From Treponema denticola (GTDB lineage Bacteria > Spirochaetota > Spirochaetia > Treponematales > Treponemataceae): DNA of 64,000 nucleotides. The notes beneath the pieces were generated by a model. It did not search any database. It was not told where the DNA came from and was given only the letters and a program-made list of their open reading frames with translations. Position numbers and translations under genes: made by a program. The stretch lies in contig NZ_CP051302.1 of assembly GCF_024181405.1 (NCBI RefSeq), positions 1,426,001 to 1,490,000 of the forward strand, read 5' to 3'. Position 1 is the first letter of the stretch. Each line of letters begins with the position of its first letter. This document shows, in pieces, positions 43,267 to 51,537 of the stretch.

Positions 43267-44745
43267 CTATTTTAAATCAAATAACTGTTTTTCAAGTTCT
43301 TTTAACCACTCCTCAAAAACATTATCGCTAAGAAATTCATTTACGGCTTCTTTATGAGTTTTTCCGGACTGAATCTTTTCAAGTACCTTAGCCCTGTCTC
43401 TTTTTGCCCTTTCTTGAAGTAGGTCCGCAATAATATTCCTCGCCTTATCCGAATTCTTAAAAGCCGGCTGAAAATAAAGGTCTAAGGATTTCATTGTTTC
43501 CATACTTATCTTAAGAGCATCCTGCATTACAGGTAAAATACAGGTATCGTCAGTGCAAAAGGCCGCTGTCAGGGATTCGGTTTCAAGTTCTTTTTTCTTG
43601 ACAGGCAGATAACCCGTAGAAACTGCAAATTCGGAATATTTTTGCATCTCGGTAAACCATTTTAAAAATAGAACAGCGGCTGTCTCCCGTTTTATATCGC
43701 TTTTTAGTACAGCCATACCGGCTCCCTGCTGAACAATGGTTTTACGCTTTGCATTTCTAAAATGAGGAATGGGTAAGGCGTCTAACTCAATAAATGTAAA
43801 ATTACCTGCAGAATCTATAACCTTAGACGGCAAATATATTGCGGATGAAGTTGAGGTTATGCATGAAATGATGTCGCCGGTTTTTAAATCATCAGCCCTA
43901 AACCTTCCCTTTGCAGTAAAAAAACCTTTGACAAACGGAACATAATAATTATCCCAACAAGTACGCAAGGATTTCCTATCCAGCACAAACTCAACATCAC
44001 CGTTTTCCAACACATTGAAGATACTGTTGCCGAGTTCATAGGTACCGGTTAAGATATAGTTACTCAAGGCATCCCGTCCAAAAAAAGGCTTACCGTCATT
44101 AGGTTCTGCAGTTAATGAGTCGGTCCACTTATGATATAATTCTGCAACTTTCACCAAGCCTTCCCATGTAATTAAATCACGGTAAGAAACACCCATGGCT
44201 TCTGCAAAGGGTTTCCATGCAGTCTTATTTAAAATAAAAACCTCGGTAGCCTTTGCAACGGGAAAGAGCTTAATTTCATCTTTTACTCCAAACCCGGAGG
44301 AATATAAAAAATTTTTTACATATTCGTCTTTCTCTTTTTCGGTAAAAAAATCGGCTAAATCCAACAAAAGACCTTGTTGGTTAAAATCATAGGCCGTATC
44401 CGGATAGGCCGAAAAAATATCGGGGATTTCATCTGCGCCAAGTTTTTGAGAAAGAGCATCTGCTAAAAATGAAGATATTTCGCTTGCATTTCCTGCCCTT
44501 CTAATACCGCGGACATAAACTCCGTATTTGGCCCCCTCAGAAGCATTAAAATTATCTATAAGGCTGTCAAAATTTTCTTTTTGGGTTGCACTATAATAAT
44601 GCCAAATATTTATAGTAATAGGCTCACTTTTATTTAAAACTTTATCGATATCATATTTAACGGCATTACCTTCAGATACTCTTCGATTACATGAACTTAA
44701 AAGCAAATAAACAATACAAAAAATGAAAAGCTTCAATATTTTCAT
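43267..44745 (-). CDS. family-1 extracellular solute-binding lipoprotein
   Basis: 492 residues with lipobox LLSSC. The mature protein has the sugar-type binding-protein pattern INIWHYYSATQKENFDSLIDNFNASEGAKYGVYV ... DIFSAYPDTAYDFNQQGLLLDLADFFTEKEKDEY, ending in long helices. No permease or ATPase gene is adjacent. Instead it is followed after 11 nt by the Cache-GGDEF-EAL gene, which suggests it delivers a ligand signal to that sensor. The ATG at 44745 is chosen over the TTG at 44748 because AGAGGAA lies 5 nt upstream. The promoter (TTGCAA-17-TAAAAT, 44793-44765) is intact beside the IS insertion. Confidence 0.85.
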   Translation of the reverse strand: MKILKLFIFCIVYLLLSSCNRRVSEGNAVKYDIDKVLNKSEPITINIWHYYSATQKENFDSLIDNFNASEGAKYGVYVRGIRRAGNASEISSFLADALSQKLGADEIPDIFSAYPDTAYDFNQQGLLLDLADFFTEKEKDEYVKNFLYSSGFGVKDEIKLFPVAKATEVFILNKTAWKPFAEAMGVSYRDLITWEGLVKVAELYHKWTDSLTAEPNDGKPFFGRDALSNYILTGTYELGNSIFNVLENGDVEFVLDRKSLRTCWDNYYVPFVKGFFTAKGRFRADDLKTGDIISCITSTSSAIYLPSKVIDSAGNFTFIELDALPIPHFRNAKRKTIVQQGAGMAVLKSDIKRETAAVLFLKWFTEMQKYSEFAVSTGYLPVKKKELETESLTAAFCTDDTCILPVMQDALKISMETMKSLDLYFQPAFKNSDKARNIIADLLQERAKRDRAKVLEKIQSGKTHKEAVNEFLSDNVFEEWLKELEKQLFDLK

Positions 44746-44764
44746 CAAGTTCCTCTTATGTTAT

Positions 44765-44793
44765 ATTTTACCATATCATGTTTAGAATTGCAA
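44765..44793 (-). promoter_or_regulatory. promoter of the binding protein-GGDEF/EAL operon
   Basis: -35 TTGCAA (44793-44788), a 17-nt spacer, -10 TAAAAT (44770-44765). The IS target duplication begins about ten bases upstream of the -35, so the insertion has not broken this promoter. Confidence 0.7.
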
Positions 44794-44802
44794 GTATTTA
44801 CG

Positions 44803-44811
44803 TGATGAAAT
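44803..44811. repeat. left target-site duplication of the IS
   Basis: TGATGAAAT, repeated exactly at 45986-45994 on the other side of the element. Confidence 0.85.
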
Positions 44812-45985
44812 CATGGAAATCAATTTTGTAATATTTTTTTGATAAAAGATATATCCATGAGAGCTTTAAACATAATGTGTGACAAAGAAGATTTAGGTGC
44901 ATTTTTTTGTTTGTATCGCGAGACCAAATTTAACGCCACTTTCCGTCCTATGTTCAAGGCTTGTTGTAGATTTTTATCTAAAAGCCGACAAAAGTCTTCT
45001 CTAAAATGAACATCTAATAACCAATGCATGGTTTCTACAACCCATTCTTTCCTTGCGATATCCAATAGCTCTTGAGCTGTAAGTTTTCTGCTTGAAATAT
45101 AATAATGCCATTCATCACTCTTTCCTTTCTTACTCTTAAATTCGGAATGAATAGCACCAATACAGCTTAACCCCTCCCATTCACCTGTATTATCCATCCA
45201 ACCTAAATTAGTTGTGCAGAAGGCTGTTCGCTTTTCAACTCTTTCACGATTTTTTTCACTTTTACAAGCCGTGTCCATTTGTTTTCTTAAAATTTCATCT
45301 TGAACATATTCTTCAATATCCGCTTTTAATAAAGGCTGGTTCCCTTTTACCGACAATAAATAGTCCCCTTTTCCTTCTTTTATGATTTTTGCAGTTTCTT
45401 TTTGACAATTTAAGGCATCTGTAACTATTATATGTCCTTTTATATTAAGAGTTTTTATAAGAGATTGAACTGTAGGTATCTCATTTGTCTTTCCTTTAAC
45501 ACACTTTTGTGCCAATGTTATACCAAATTCGGCAACTTGTGCAGAGACTATGTGCAGCGGACTTTCATAGCTGCTCATTTTATCTGTTGAACGGATAGTT
45601 TTTCCGTCTATCGCTATTGTAAGAGGTTTTTCTGTACCGTATTCTTTGATAAGAGCTTCAGCCATATTCATAAAACATTCGTTTAATGAGTCTATGTTTA
45701 TCAATTTAAGTAGACAGGTAAGCCAATAATAGCAAGGTGTCTTTTTTATGCCGAATTCTTTATTTAGCCTATCCTTTATAATGTCAGCAGTTGCCCATTC
45801 GTGTATCTCTCTAATGTTTTTACGCCCGCAAAGAAGACCAAGTAATAATATTTTTAAAGCTTCGTTTACGCTGTAAAAATATCCGTCGTGATTGCTAATT
45901 ATTTTGATGTCGTTAAAGTAATCGAATATATTTTCTAAATCCATACCTTTATTATCGGCAGTTTTTAGCAAAATTGATTTCCGTG
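44812..45985 (-). mobile_element. ISAs1-family insertion sequence, complete
   Basis: 1174 bp. The terminal inverted repeats are 17 bp with one mismatch: CATGGAAATCAATTTTG at the left (44812-44828) and the complement of CACGGAAATCAATTTTG at the right (45969-45985). It is flanked by a perfect 9-bp target duplication, TGATGAAAT. It holds one transposase gene that nearly fills the element. Perfect duplication and an intact transposase point to a recent insertion. Confidence 0.9.
44820..45944 (-). CDS. ISAs1-family transposase
   Basis: 374 residues from MDLENIFDYFNDIK. It has the ISAs1/H-repeat pattern: a DUF4372-like N-terminal segment (ALKILLLGLLCGRKNIREIHEWA) and the DDE catalytic core with IAIDGKTIRST (first Asp), HIVTDALNCQKETAKIIKEGKGDYLLSVKGNQ (second Asp) and KEWVVETMHWLLDVHFREDFCR (Glu). 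The length is normal and no frameshift is seen. A longer reading from a TTG at 45971 would begin inside the right inverted repeat. The stop lies within the left inverted repeat. Confidence 0.9.
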   Translation of the reverse strand: MDLENIFDYFNDIKIISNHDGYFYSVNEALKILLLGLLCGRKNIREIHEWATADIIKDRLNKEFGIKKTPCYYWLTCLLKLINIDSLNECFMNMAEALIKEYGTEKPLTIAIDGKTIRSTDKMSSYESPLHIVSAQVAEFGITLAQKCVKGKTNEIPTVQSLIKTLNIKGHIIVTDALNCQKETAKIIKEGKGDYLLSVKGNQPLLKADIEEYVQDEILRKQMDTACKSEKNRERVEKRTAFCTTNLGWMDNTGEWEGLSCIGAIHSEFKSKKGKSDEWHYYISSRKLTAQELLDIARKEWVVETMHWLLDVHFREDFCRLLDKNLQQALNIGRKVALNLVSRYKQKNAPKSSLSHIMFKALMDISFIKKILQN

Positions 45986-45994
45986 TGATGAAAT
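45986..45994. repeat. right target-site duplication of the IS
   Basis: TGATGAAAT, an exact copy of 44803-44811. Confidence 0.85.
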
Positions 45995-46034
45995 ACGGTA
46001 TTAAGGAGAAATTAAACTTTTTTTATATATAAAA

Positions 46035-46694
46035 CTATGTATTCTTTTTTATTTTAACATAGCCCAATGAAATAAGGCTGCTATAAACCGGTCTAAAGGT
46101 TGTATCAACGCCGTAAGTTGCAGCAAAGACTGCAACATAAAACGAATCGTTAGAAGGATTACTTGAAGATTGTACATCATAATCCCCGCTCTTTGCAGCA
46201 GCAAAGTCTTCACCTAATTGGCGTAAGACCTTACCTTGTATTGCTCCGTCTATACTAAAATTATTAGGATAAGAGATGAGTGCTTCAATAAAAAATCTCA
46301 CTCTACGGTTGACAGGAGAACCTGAAGCCGGAACAATAGGTCTATCTTGATATAAGTGTCCCTCATATGTTAACAGCTTATAGTTATAAGATGACAGAAG
46401 GTAATTAACTGAGTTGGCAGGATTTGACTCATTGTACTGCACTATATTTTTTATCATATTTTTACAATCGGTTTCCGATTCATAAATACGGTAATATACT
46501 TCAAAGCCCAAAAACTCACCGACACCCAAATTATTTTTATCTGAGGTTTCAAACTCAAAATACATCAGATATTCACTAGAATGCCCTGTAGGATCATGAA
46601 TTAATTTTGGAGGCTCCAAATAAACAATATTGTCTATACCGCAGGAGAAAAAAACAAAAATACTTAATAAACATAATAGTTTTTTCCCAAGCAT
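46035..46694 (-). CDS. lipoprotein of unknown function
   Basis: 219 residues with signal peptide GKKLLCLLSIFVFFSC and a Cys suited to the loose spirochaete lipobox. The mature part begins GIDNIVYLEPPKLIHDPTGHSSEYLMYFEFETSDKN and reads as a beta-rich domain with fibronectin-like spacing (LGFEVYYRIYESETDCKNMI). It contains no motif I can name. AGAGGT lies 6-11 nt before the ATG. It is the last gene of the cmk-rpsA run, 51 nt after the TPR gene. The IS has inserted just downstream of it. Confidence 0.7.
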   Translation of the reverse strand: MLGKKLLCLLSIFVFFSCGIDNIVYLEPPKLIHDPTGHSSEYLMYFEFETSDKNNLGVGEFLGFEVYYRIYESETDCKNMIKNIVQYNESNPANSVNYLLSSYNYKLLTYEGHLYQDRPIVPASGSPVNRRVRFFIEALISYPNNFSIDGAIQGKVLRQLGEDFAAAKSGDYDVQSSSNPSNDSFYVAVFAATYGVDTTFRPVYSSLISLGYVKIKKNT

Positions 46695-46745
46695 ATGACC
46701 TCTGTTAAGGATAAACCGGCATTACCGAATTTATCCTTAAATAAC

Positions 46746-47474
46746 TTACTGCTTATCGTTTCCCGTAAGAACAATTATACGGGATTTTGCAAGAAGCGCC
46801 CATTCATTTTGAGGGTATTTTTCCAAAAGCCTGTTATAAGAAAGGATAGCGTCTTCTTTTTTTGACAAGGCTTCATACAGGCGGCCCGTATTAAAAAGCG
46901 CCCTGGGAATCAGCGGAAAATTTTCAACTTTTGAAGCTCGTTCATAATAAGCGAGAGCTTTCTCTTTATCTCCTAACTCATCGGCACAAGCTGCGGCATT
47001 AAAAGAGGCAACTCCTTCGACATAAGAATTTTTTACGGCTTTTGCTGCAAGTTCATAGAATTTTAAAGCATCTTCATACATTTTTCGCTGAAAATAAATT
47101 TCGGCTATCGTAGTATTTGCCCTAAAGCCTGCATAGGAAGAAGAATATTTTGAACCAAGGGTTTTTAATTCTTCAATAGCCTTGTCCTCAGCTTCTTTTA
47201 CGGCTGCAGAAACAGTTTTTTCGTTATCCGCAGCGTCATCTTCAGATGAAGGATTTTTAGCCCGATCTTCCCGTTTAAAGTCTTCAAGCTCATAAATAAC
47301 TTTCTCAACGCTTGTTACCGAAGTTTTCTTGGAATTTTCACCGATTACAAACCAAACAACAACACCGGCAACGGCAACCAGAATACAAACCACAATGCCA
47401 AGCACTATTTTTCTATATTGGACTAAAAAATCGTTGATTTTTTGTGCCAAATCTTTATTTTCTTCCAAAACCAT
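46746..47474 (-). CDS. membrane-anchored TPR protein (YfgM/BamD-like layout)
   Basis: 242 residues: a short cytosolic N terminus, one membrane helix (IVLGIVVCILVAVAGVVVWFVIG), a charged linker, then about four TPRs (YFQRKMYEDALKFYELAAKAVKN; ELGDKEKALAYYERASK; ALSKKEDAILSYNRLLEKYPQNEWA). The layout resembles YfgM-type ancillary proteins at the Sec translocon, with the TPRs in the periplasm. AAGGAG overlaps the stop of the upstream regulator gene, so they are co-translated. An envelope assembly or secretion role is likely but not shown. Confidence 0.78.
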   Translation of the reverse strand: MVLEENKDLAQKINDFLVQYRKIVLGIVVCILVAVAGVVVWFVIGENSKKTSVTSVEKVIYELEDFKREDRAKNPSSEDDAADNEKTVSAAVKEAEDKAIEELKTLGSKYSSSYAGFRANTTIAEIYFQRKMYEDALKFYELAAKAVKNSYVEGVASFNAAACADELGDKEKALAYYERASKVENFPLIPRALFNTGRLYEALSKKEDAILSYNRLLEKYPQNEWALLAKSRIIVLTGNDKQ

Positions 47475-47475
47475 T

Positions 47476-48993
47476 TTATATCTCCTTAATTTCGAGCTCT
47501 TTTATCAATCTCGATAAATATGTACGCTGTATTCCGAGTTTTTCGGCAGCAGCTGTTTGATTCCATTTATGTTCATTTAAAATTTTGACAATAAAAGATT
47601 TTTTAAAATCATTTACGGCCGATTTTAAATCCGGATTCGAATAATTAACCTCAGGTTCAAAAGAGGAGGATTCAGATTTTAAAAGCAAATCCTTTTCCTC
47701 GATATACGGCGGCTTACCCAAAACACAGGCCCTCTCAACGGCATTTTCAAGCTCCCGAATATTTCCCGGCCAAGAATAAGCATTTATAAGTTTTTCCGCA
47801 TCAGGCGAAAAACCTAAAAACGGCTTTTTTACCTCTTTGCTGAACTTCTTTAAAAAGAAATGGGCCAGCTCCTGAATATCATCCTTCCTATTTCTAAGAG
47901 GCGGAATATATATCGGCAAGACGTTTAAGCGGTAATAAAGATCCGATCTGAATTTGCCCTGCCTTACAAGTTCCTCTATATTTTTATTTGTAGCGGCAAT
48001 AATTCTGGTATCAACCGTAAGAGTTTTATTTGAACCGACCCTTTCAAAGGCCATTTCCTGCAAAACCCTCAAAAGCTTTGTCTGCAAGGTTAGAGGGATA
48101 TCGCCTATTTCGTCCAAAAAAATAGTTCCCTTATCGGCCAGTTCAAACCGGCCCTTTCTATCTGCAATTGCATCCGTAAAGGCCCCTCTTACATGGCCGA
48201 AAAGCTCGCTTTCAAGCAAGCCTTCGGGTAAGGCCGCACAGTTCACCCTGATAAAGGGATTATTAACACGCCTCGAATTCAAGTGAAGCTGTTCGGCAAT
48301 CAGCTCTTTTCCAACCCCGCTCTCGCCCAATATGAGTACGGAGGCATCGGAAGCCGCTATATTACGGCATAGCTCAAGCTTTTCATTCATTACCTTGCTT
48401 TTTGCAATAAAAGTATGATAGCCTCTATCCTGCTCCAGCTGATCTTGAAGGCAAATAATTTCTTCCCGAGACTTCTCATAATGCTTTGCATTTTGATAGG
48501 CTATAGCCGTCTGTGTAGCAAAAAGTTCCAATACGTTTAAATCGTCTGAATCAAAATCTTTTTCTTCTCTCTTGTTTAAGACTTCAATCACCCCGATACA
48601 TTCGTCTTTAATACGCATGGGGACTGCAAGCATATTACGGTTTTTGTAACCTGTAACCTTCTGCACTGTAGGATCAAAGCGGGGATCGCTTAATACATCG
48701 TTTATTATGGCACTGCGGTTATATTTTATAACCCAGCCGGCAATACCGTCCAAGGCAAGCACCATCTTTTTTGCTTCAATCCCCTTAGGCCCTATTGCAA
48801 TTTCAAACCTAAGTCTTTCACCATCCGGCTCAAGCATCAAAAGAGATGCTGCATCCCCTTCTACAACATCCATTGCCGATTCTACAATCTTTTCCAAAAG
48901 AACACTCAAATCGGAATAATTTGAGTTTATCAGCAAGCTTGTGTTTATAAGAGTATTAAGCTTATCTCTTTTAATGCTCTCAACCGTGCTCAT
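47476..48993 (-). CDS. sigma-54-dependent transcriptional activator (GAF-AAA-Fis)
   Basis: 505 residues: a GAF sensor domain (about 20-175), the AAA+ domain with Walker A GESGVGKE (about 220) and Walker B GTIFLDEIGDIP, and a C-terminal Fis-type helix-turn-helix (WNQTAAAEKLGIQRTYLSRLIKEL). The sigma-54 contact loop, usually GAFTGA, reads GAFTDA. This NifA-like layout activates RpoN promoters in response to a small molecule bound by GAF. Its targets cannot be told from the window. It follows cmk-rpsA by 13 nt and has no clear Shine-Dalgarno, so it depends on that operon for expression. Confidence 0.9.
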   Translation of the reverse strand: MSTVESIKRDKLNTLINTSLLINSNYSDLSVLLEKIVESAMDVVEGDAASLLMLEPDGERLRFEIAIGPKGIEAKKMVLALDGIAGWVIKYNRSAIINDVLSDPRFDPTVQKVTGYKNRNMLAVPMRIKDECIGVIEVLNKREEKDFDSDDLNVLELFATQTAIAYQNAKHYEKSREEIICLQDQLEQDRGYHTFIAKSKVMNEKLELCRNIAASDASVLILGESGVGKELIAEQLHLNSRRVNNPFIRVNCAALPEGLLESELFGHVRGAFTDAIADRKGRFELADKGTIFLDEIGDIPLTLQTKLLRVLQEMAFERVGSNKTLTVDTRIIAATNKNIEELVRQGKFRSDLYYRLNVLPIYIPPLRNRKDDIQELAHFFLKKFSKEVKKPFLGFSPDAEKLINAYSWPGNIRELENAVERACVLGKPPYIEEKDLLLKSESSSFEPEVNYSNPDLKSAVNDFKKSFIVKILNEHKWNQTAAAEKLGIQRTYLSRLIKELEIKEI

Positions 48994-49006
48994 AAGACGA
49001 ACGGAT

Positions 49007-51442
49007 TTACTCCGGTTTATTCTTTAAAAGGTCTCCAAGAGTATAAGATGAATCATCATCTTCTTGTTCGGTTGACATGTACTGAGAAATTTCTTCCTGC
49101 TGTTGTTTTCGCTTAAAATCTTTAATCGAGAAAGCGGTTTTTTTGTTTCTCGGATTTATTTCGATTACTACAGCCTTGATCTTATCTCCTACGGCGTATT
49201 TTGCAAGAGCTTCTTCAGGTGTTTCATCCCTGGACTCAACCAAATTTTGTTTGTGGATTAAGCCCTCGATATCTCCGGGAACCTTTACAAATACACCGAA
49301 GTCGGTGATTGAGGAAACTTCGCCTTCAACAATAGAACCGACCTTATAAGCGGCTCCGAATTTTTCCCAAGGATCATCGGTAAGCTGTTTAATACCCAAA
49401 CGGATTCTTCTTGATTCGGCATCGCACTCGATAACGATAACTTCGATTTCTTTACCTACTTCAAGCTCGCTTCCGGGATGTTTTACGCGTTTAATCCACG
49501 AAATATCGTCTGCATGTAAAAATCCGTCGATACCTTCTTCAAGAGAAATAAAGGCGCCTGCATTTGTAATTTTAACGACCTTTCGAGTTAAGCGTGTTCC
49601 TACAGGGTAACGCTCTTCAATCGTATCCCATGGGTTGTCCGTAACCTGTTTTAGACCCAAAGAAACTCTTCCGGCCTGAATATCGTAGCCGAGAATCATA
49701 CATGTTACCTTATCTCCGGGCTTTAAGATATCCTCAGGCTTATTAATCTTCTTAACCCAGCTGAATTCGCTGATATGGGCCAGGCCTTCGATTCCTTCAT
49801 CCAATTCAATAAAGGCACCGAAATCCGTTGTCTTTGTAACCGTTCCGGTAACAATGTCTTCAACATGGAACTTGTCTTCAAACTGAAGCCAAGGATCCTG
49901 AGTAAAATGCTTTAATGAGAGATTTATTCTCTTGTTCTCCGGATCAAGGCGGATTACCTTAAGCTCTATTTCTTCGCCCTTCTTTACGAAGTCCTTAGGA
50001 CGGGTTACATGACCCCAGCTCATATCATTGATATGTAAGAGGCCGTCAAAACCGCCCAAATCGATAAAGGCACCGAAACTGGTAAAGCTCTTAACCGTTC
50101 CCTTTACGGTGTCGCCTATCTTTGTATTTTGAAAAAAGGCGTCTCTTTCTTTTTCGGTACGCCCTTCCATGTACTTACGCCTGTTTACAACAATATTTTC
50201 ACCTGTGCGTGAATTAAAGCTTAATTTTTCAATGTAGAATTTAGACTTTACGCCTACCAGGGTTTCAGGCTTTTCGACTCTGGATACATCTGCCTGACTC
50301 AAAGGTAAAAAAGCAGTCAATCCGCCGCCGAGCTTTACCTCATAGCCGGCCCTAACCTGCTTTGCGATAGTACCATCAATCGGAGTCTTATCGGCATAAG
50401 CCTGTTTAAACTCTTTTTGAAGAATAAGCCTATCGGCCTTGAGTTTTGATACGGATAAATGACCGTTTGAGCTTTCGGTTTTTTCGATAAGTACATTTAC
50501 CTTATCGTTTACCTTAGGTTCTTCATCAAACTCATCCAAAGGAATATGTCCCTCGGATTTACCGCCTACATCGACAAAAACGGTTCCGTTGTTTACAGCA
50601 ACAACATAACCTTCTTTAATTGTCCCCGCCTCAGGAGCCTCAAAATTATTTAAGTACTCCTCTTGTAATTGTGCTTGGATGTTTCCGTTGGAGTCTTTTT
50701 CAACATCCTTTACCACTTCCATCTTTTCCATAGATAACCCTTTATTATTGATATTTTCCGACTTTGATGCCGATATTATTGCCGACACCTCTGCCAGCAT
50801 TCTTTCATAAACTTCATTTATATTTAAGTCCGATGTATCGAGGTACACGGCATCGGGAGCCACTTTTAAGCTCCCTTCTTTTTTGTTTTTATCCACCTCA
50901 TCTCTTTCGAGAATCGTTTTTTTTATTTCTTCCGGCGAAAGATTGCTTGTTCCCTGATCAAAGCGCCTTTTTGCCCTGGCCTCTACAGAAGCATCAAGAT
51001 AAAACTTAATATCTGCATTAGGAAAAACAACGGTTGTCATATCCCTGCCTTCGCAAACAGCTCCGGTTTTAGCGGCTTCTTCACGAATTTTCTTATTTAA
51101 TATGTGCCTTATAGGAACTATAGCTGAAAGAGGTGCGACAATGGATTCTACAGCATCGCTTCGAAGATAAGCCTCAACATTTTCATTACCTAAAAACATG
51201 GAGCCGTTTATATAAAAAAGTTCCGTCTTTTCTGCAAATGAGGTCCATTTTTTTTCATCCGAAAGATCGGGAGTTTGTCCGCCGCTTCCGTCATTTCTGC
51301 CTCCGAAAGAACGCAGTACAGCCAGAGCCAAGGCCCTATAAAAACTACCCGTATTCATAAATGTAATGTTCAAGTGTTCAGCAAGCATCTTTGCAAGAGT
51401 ACTTTTGCCTGAGCCTGCAGGTCCATCAATCGCTATTATCAT
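49007..51442 (-). CDS. rpsA: cytidylate kinase-ribosomal protein S1 fusion
   Basis: 811 residues in one frame. Residues 1-225 are cytidylate kinase (P-loop GPAGSGKST, the FMNTGSFYRALAL NMP-binding helix, CEGRDMTTVVFPNAD, ARAKRRFDQ). Residues 238-811 are ribosomal protein S1 with six S1 domains, the later ones typical (VKGTVKSFTSFGAFIDLGGFDGLLHINDMSWGH). The two genes are often neighbours in bacteria; here they are fused, as is known in treponemes. An internal ATG at 50731 has AAAGGG 6 nt upstream and could give S1 alone (574 residues). The start at 51442 lies 8 nt after a TATAAT with no Shine-Dalgarno. Confidence 0.94.
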   Translation of the reverse strand: MIIAIDGPAGSGKSTLAKMLAEHLNITFMNTGSFYRALALAVLRSFGGRNDGSGGQTPDLSDEKKWTSFAEKTELFYINGSMFLGNENVEAYLRSDAVESIVAPLSAIVPIRHILNKKIREEAAKTGAVCEGRDMTTVVFPNADIKFYLDASVEARAKRRFDQGTSNLSPEEIKKTILERDEVDKNKKEGSLKVAPDAVYLDTSDLNINEVYERMLAEVSAIISASKSENINNKGLSMEKMEVVKDVEKDSNGNIQAQLQEEYLNNFEAPEAGTIKEGYVVAVNNGTVFVDVGGKSEGHIPLDEFDEEPKVNDKVNVLIEKTESSNGHLSVSKLKADRLILQKEFKQAYADKTPIDGTIAKQVRAGYEVKLGGGLTAFLPLSQADVSRVEKPETLVGVKSKFYIEKLSFNSRTGENIVVNRRKYMEGRTEKERDAFFQNTKIGDTVKGTVKSFTSFGAFIDLGGFDGLLHINDMSWGHVTRPKDFVKKGEEIELKVIRLDPENKRINLSLKHFTQDPWLQFEDKFHVEDIVTGTVTKTTDFGAFIELDEGIEGLAHISEFSWVKKINKPEDILKPGDKVTCMILGYDIQAGRVSLGLKQVTDNPWDTIEERYPVGTRLTRKVVKITNAGAFISLEEGIDGFLHADDISWIKRVKHPGSELEVGKEIEVIVIECDAESRRIRLGIKQLTDDPWEKFGAAYKVGSIVEGEVSSITDFGVFVKVPGDIEGLIHKQNLVESRDETPEEALAKYAVGDKIKAVVIEINPRNKKTAFSIKDFKRKQQQEEISQYMSTEQEDDDSSYTLGDLLKNKPE
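50729..50743 (-). promoter_or_regulatory. internal ribosome-binding site for free S1
   Basis: AAAGGG at 50743-50738, 6 nt, then ATG at 50731, exactly at the join between the kinase and S1 parts. The spacing is optimal, so the ribosome could start here and make S1 without the kinase. Confidence 0.55.
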
Positions 51443-51450
51443 ATTCTACA

Positions 51451-51479
51451 ATTATACAATTTTTTTAACATTATGTATA
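51451..51479 (-). promoter_or_regulatory. cmk-rpsA promoter
   Basis: -10 TATAAT (51456-51451) with a weak -35 TATACA (51479-51474), 17-nt spacing. The ATG is 8 nt downstream, so the leader would be 0-2 nt. Confidence 0.5.
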
Positions 51480-51537
51480 TACTTTTTTATAAAAAGTATA
51501 GTATTTTTTTCTAAAATATATTATTATGTGGGTAATT

